This document shows positions 17,303 through 20,000 of a stretch of 20,000 nt of DNA, in pieces (position 1 is the stretch's first letter; every line of letters begins with the position of its first letter). The notes under the pieces are model-generated. The model did no database searches, was not told the DNA's origin, and saw nothing but the letters and a program-made list of their open reading frames with translations. The position numbers and the translations under genes were made by a program. The DNA is from Prorocentrum cordatum (lineage: Eukaryota > Sar > Dinophyceae > Prorocentrales > Prorocentraceae), in the NCBI GenBank assembly GCA_963575745.1, contig CAUYUJ010019083.1, positions 17,501 through 37,500 on the forward strand. Reading direction: 5' to 3'.

Positions 17303-18163
17303 TTGCCAAACCAATCGCTCGTCAGGCACCCGCAACCCGACCCGTGCGATGTCGTGTGGCTTGATGGGTGCCTGTCTATCGCGAAGTGCGGTATGCGCCT
17401 TCCCGCCGGGCTTATGCCAATGTGGCCCAGGCTCGACCTGAAAGGCGCCCCCTTGGCCCCTGTGCCTCCGAAGCCCAGGGTGGATCCCCAGCCTCGTCGA
17501 TGGGTTCGGGTTTCCGATTCCTGGCGGTGCTCCAAGTGTCTCAAAGTAGCCGAGGGAGTACCTCGCTTTAGTCCTCTTGGCGAAGGGAAGATCGGAGGCC
17601 TACACCCACCGCCCCCTGGCGAGTGTCTCAGAGATTCCAAGCTTGAGGCGGCGACCCTTCGTGCCCTCCAGCACAATTGTATTGCTTTGCCTTGCTCGGA
17701 TGGGGCTGTGCTCACCATTTGTGTGCGATGCTATGCCTATTCTTCCCATGGGCTGCCTCGCAATGTATTTAAGGAGTGTGATGGCTGTCCCCAGAGTGCT
17801 GGGGACAAGTCAGCCTGGATTTCTGCGGGCGCTGGTAAGCACCCCGAGCGGCGAGGCGTTTCTGTCTAGGTCGTTCCCTGGTATTGCGACCTGGACTCAG
17901 AGGAGCTGCCGCGGCGCCTCGCCGACCTTGAAAAGGAGGTGCGCGCTGCCTGTCTTGTGCGTAGGCTTATTGTGGCCGCTGGGGGAACGCCAGGCCCACC
18001 ACTTTCCGCCCCTGTGGAGGTTGAGCCCCCCTCGGCACAGGCTGCGCAGAAGCAGGGAGATCGGGTCGTCGTCAGACCGTCGTCGTCGAGTACCAAGCCT
18101 GCTCCTGTGCATGTGACAGTGGCTTCTGACCCGCTAGAAGTGGAGGAAACATGCTTCTCCTGA
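17303..18163 (+). pseudogene. LINE 2 ORF2: cysteine-rich C-terminal tail (one in-frame TAG)
   Basis: Frame 2 is open over 17303-17869 and, after a single TAG at 17867-17869, open again to TGA at 18161-18163. It carries RCSKCLK at 17525 and ICVRC near 17721, each a CxxC pair with further Cys nearby (NCIALPC, ECDGC), like the paired tail of element 1. GKHPERRG (about 17834) fits the GLHP-type segment I associate with this family. After the TAG, LDSEELPRRLADLEKEVRAA forms a likely helix, followed by Pro/Ser-rich sequence. A 9-base perfect hairpin (17786-17807, AGTG loop) lies inside the coding part. The tail extension could be a real C-terminus or a chance open frame. Confidence 0.6.
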
Positions 18164-18326
18164 CAGACTCAGCTGTTTGAAGCCTGCTCCCCCCGCGTTG
18201 GAGCGGAATACGGCGGGTCCTTTGATCGTTCCGCCCAGTTGGCCATAGGGCCGTACCTGGAGGGCCCGTCACGGGGGCACTGGTTCGTCGGTTGAGTCAG
18301 TCCCACACCAGGGACAGAGCTTGCTA
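18164..18326. other. Possible 3' untranslated region of LINE 2
   Basis: No gene seen. It includes short repeats of ccaggg shared with the duplication that follows (acaccagggacagag at 18304). Confidence 0.35.
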
Positions 18327-18720
18327 TCGTCCTGGCGTTCGTTACACCAGGGGTAGTGCAGCCGAGTCGTCCTGGCGTCGCCTTGTGTTTTTGTCGTGCT
18401 TGTGCGTGTGCGCGTCTGCTCGTGTGTCAGGCACCCCAGTCGTGGGGGAAGGTGCGCAGCGCGCGTGTTGCGAGCTGGGCGCGGGCCTGGCGCGGGGGCT
18501 TCGTCGCCCCGACCGTTGCATTGCCCAGTTTCCAGTTTCGGCTTCGTCCTGGCTTCGTTACACCAGGGACGTGTGCTTTCTCGCGGGTGCGCCGTGTGCG
18601 TTTTGCTTGCGCGTGTGTCAGGCGCCCCAGTGTGGGGGAAGGTGCGCTGCACGTGTGGGCGGTTCTTTGCGTTGGTGCGGGGGCGGAGGTCGTCGCCCTG
18701 ACCTCTTCCCCTCCGTTTGG
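18327..18720. repeat. Imperfect tandem duplication, about 190-217 bases
   Basis: Copy A begins tcgtcctggcgttcgttaca at 18327 and copy B tcgtcctggcttcgttacac at 18544. Both contain tgtgtcaggc, a cccagt word and gtgggggaaggtgcgc (18423 and 18614) and end in a gcgggg...gtcgtcgccc stretch. The spacing falls from 217 to 191 bases between the two anchor points, so copy A has about 26 extra bases. Each copy starts with an inverted pair cctgg...ccagg around the gttcgttaca core. Confidence 0.75.
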
Positions 18721-19203
18721 GGGGTGGTTTCCCTGGTGCACGGCCAGGGGCCCTCGCGGGCCCTGGCGACTGTTGCGCAGGTGAAGTCAGTGGGAGCTTC
18801 TCCCACTCCCCTTCCGCTCAGAGCCGTGGGGGCAGCCTCCCTGGGCGCAACGCCGCCCAGGATGTTATTGGATGCGCGTCGGGCCCGCCCCAGCCCTCGA
18901 AGAGGGAGGAGCCCCACGCGTCGCCCCATCTGTGGCGCAGTCCGACGACTCGGACTAAGAGATGCTCCTCAGGCTTCCCTGCCCGAGTAGCGTCTCGGCC
19001 TCGACCTCACTTCTTATAAGGTCTTGGCCTTTGGGGGGCGGGCGGTTAGCCACAGGGGATCCTCCCCGTTGCGGAAAATCGTTCCGTGGGTGTCGCGCCC
19101 GCCCTCCCATTGCCTCTTTTCATACTGCTTGCTGGCCTGCCTTCGTCCAGGCCAGGGAGCAGGTGGCGACGGCGGATCCGTCGTGTGTTGGGCATGGTTG
19201 ATG
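18721..19203. other. Stretch with no supported gene
   Basis: A frame is open over 18292-18990 with an Arg/Pro/Ser-rich end, but it crosses the duplication above and shows no domain. An 8-base stem with a ctt loop lies at 18789-18807. Nothing else is recognised. Confidence 0.4.
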
Positions 19204-19325
19204 GCAAACATCCTCCTCCGCCTCCTCCTCCGCCTCCTCCTCCTCCTCCTTCGTCTCTCCCCCTCCTCCTCCTTCTCCTCCTCCTCCTTCTCCTCCTTCT
19301 GCGTCCCCATTCCTCTCCTTCCTCT
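19204..19325. repeat. (TCC)n/(CTC)n microsatellite
   Basis: About 120 bases of mostly CTC/TCC/TTC triplets, pyrimidine on the + strand, with CGC and GTCTC interruptions. Confidence 0.9.
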
Positions 19326-19459
19326 GCTCTGGCCGAGGCCTCGACTGGGACCGGTGCGCGGCCGGCTCGGGAAGAACACGCGTCGACTACGCATTTACCA
19401 ACTCCAAGGCGGAACGATTTGCCACCAATTCGTCCTCCTTCGGCCCCGCGCAGGGAGGG

Positions 19460-19590
19460 GTAGGGGGATGGGGGGAGGCTTCTTAGAAACACCCCTGCGT
19501 CTTAGAAGGCGCGGGCCTTATCTGTAGATGTAGGGCCTGCGCCTTCCAAGGAGCAGCCTGCTGTTAAGAAGCCTCCCCCCCTACCCTTAC
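19460..19590. mobile_element. Nested foldback element
   Basis: Outer arms: gtagggggatggggggaggc with ttctta following (19460-19485) and the imperfect reverse complement ttaagaagcctcccccccta with ccc following (19564-19590). Inner arms: cttagaaggcgcgggcc (19501-19517) and ggcctgcgccttccaag (19534-19550), 15 of 17 bases paired, around a 16-base loop. The whole would fold as a two-part hairpin of about 130 bases. No protein is encoded. It may be a MITE-like or foldback element, or an RNA structure. Confidence 0.6.
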
Positions 19591-19740
19591 GCCTTTGTGC
19601 GCGCCGCCGAAGCGTGGCCCCCCAGAGGTCTGGACCCCTTCCCCGGGACCAGCTTTTCACCTTCGGTCGCTCTCTTAGCGGTCCTGGGGCCCGGTGAGGT
19701 CCCCCCGAGGGCGAAACTGCGCAAACATCAGTCGTCGCGG

Positions 19741-19788
19741 TTTTTTTGTTTTTTTTTTTTTTTTGGTTTTTATATATATATATATATG

Positions 19789-19838
<50 letters not shown>

Positions 19839-19840
19839 TT
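19741..19840. repeat. Poly-T and (TA)n tract
   Basis: T runs broken by single G or GG (19741-19770), then about 65 bases of alternating TA with two gta steps near 19788-19793, ending ttatatattt and C8. It stands out strongly from the GC-rich surroundings. Confidence 0.95.
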
Positions 19841-20000
19841 CCCCCCCCCTTTTCTCCGCAACGAGAGGCTGTCGGGGCACAGTGGAACATTTCCGGTGCG
19901 GGCGCGGCGGGCGAGGGCGGCCGCCGCGCGGCGGCACGCGAGACCGCTGCCCGGACCCCCTGCGGGGCGGGGAGGCCCACGACAGAGAGGAACACCGGCG
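19841..20000. other. GC-rich right edge, no gene seen
   Basis: C-rich run at 19841-19849, then very GC-rich sequence with gcggcgggcgagggcggcc-type words. No open frame or RNA gene is supported. Confidence 0.4.

Larger units (their letters stand above)
11448..18163 (+). mobile_element. LINE element 2 (decayed full-length copy, different lineage)
   Basis: Same order as element 1: ORF1 with a zinc ribbon (11631-11687), endonuclease (TANVTSW at 13368), reverse transcriptase (YIDD at 15550), post-RT zinc cluster (16580), RNase H (16887-17298) and a cysteine-rich tail (17528-17735). The protein sequence is distinct from element 1 in every domain: motif A is WDLFKCFE rather than DMEKFFDTI, and motif B is GCGFATATVRV. 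The two therefore belong to separate LINE groups. The reading frame changes about a dozen times, so this copy is probably inactive unless the assembly is at fault. Boundaries are given by the outermost coding parts; the untranslated ends are unknown. Confidence 0.85.

Noticed and set aside
18292-18990. Forward frame of 232 residues
   Set aside because: It crosses the imperfect tandem duplication, and the two repeat copies are out of step in the protein, so it is unlikely to be a real gene.
1-20000. Bacterial or viral origin
   Set aside because: Two LINEs with endonuclease, RT and RNase H, abundant microsatellites and a lack of packed genes point to a eukaryotic nuclear genome.

Overview
The window looks like repeat-rich, GC-rich nuclear DNA from a protist, most likely a dinoflagellate. 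The organism call is inference. It rests on two long non-LTR (LINE) retrotransposons of the apurinic-type endonuclease / reverse transcriptase / RNase H kind, on dense trinucleotide and minisatellite tracts, on the lack of compact gene spacing, and on retroelement motifs (such as TANVTSW at the endonuclease start) that I associate with dinoflagellate genomes. I see no convincing host gene, no rRNA or tRNA, no CRISPR array and no bacterial operon.

Layout. Bases 1 to about 6056 hold LINE element 1 on the + strand, cut by the left edge of the window. It has ORF1 (zinc ribbon, coiled-coil and acidic regions; 3-1202) and ORF2 (endonuclease, RT, zinc cluster, RNase H, cysteine-rich tail; 1126-5895). 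ORF2 is complete in content but crosses three +1 frame changes, each in or beside a homopolymer. Its 3' end runs into T12 and a (TCC)n tract. Bases 6057-11447 are a gene-poor repeat field: short direct and inverted repeats (6072-6486), a (GAT)n-like tract (6780-7216), a GGA tract with a weak open frame (7213-7770), a degenerate minisatellite of about 10.7-base period (8765-9500), a TTCGAAC-rich stretch (9750-9910), a MITE-like element with 51-base inverted arms (10091-10289), a CCTGA pentamer array, several pyrimidine triplet tracts and a G/T-rich stretch ending in a perfect hairpin.

Bases 11448 to about 18163 hold LINE element 2, same strand, from a clearly different lineage (YIDD instead of YVDD, different motif A and B). 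It has the same domain order but is more decayed, with about a dozen frame changes and a degraded endonuclease GDFN motif. Bases 18164-20000 are again repeats: an imperfect tandem duplication of about 190-217 bases, a (TCC)n tract, a nested foldback element, and a poly-T/(TA)n tract.

How the parts work together: in each LINE, ORF1 would supply the nucleic-acid-binding partner and ORF2 the nicking, reverse transcription and RNA removal of target-primed reverse transcription. The remaining features are probably non-coding repeats or non-autonomous elements. The most unusual signals are the helical-pitch minisatellite with its inverted bounding units, the two foldback elements, and the concentration of element 1's frame changes in homopolymers.
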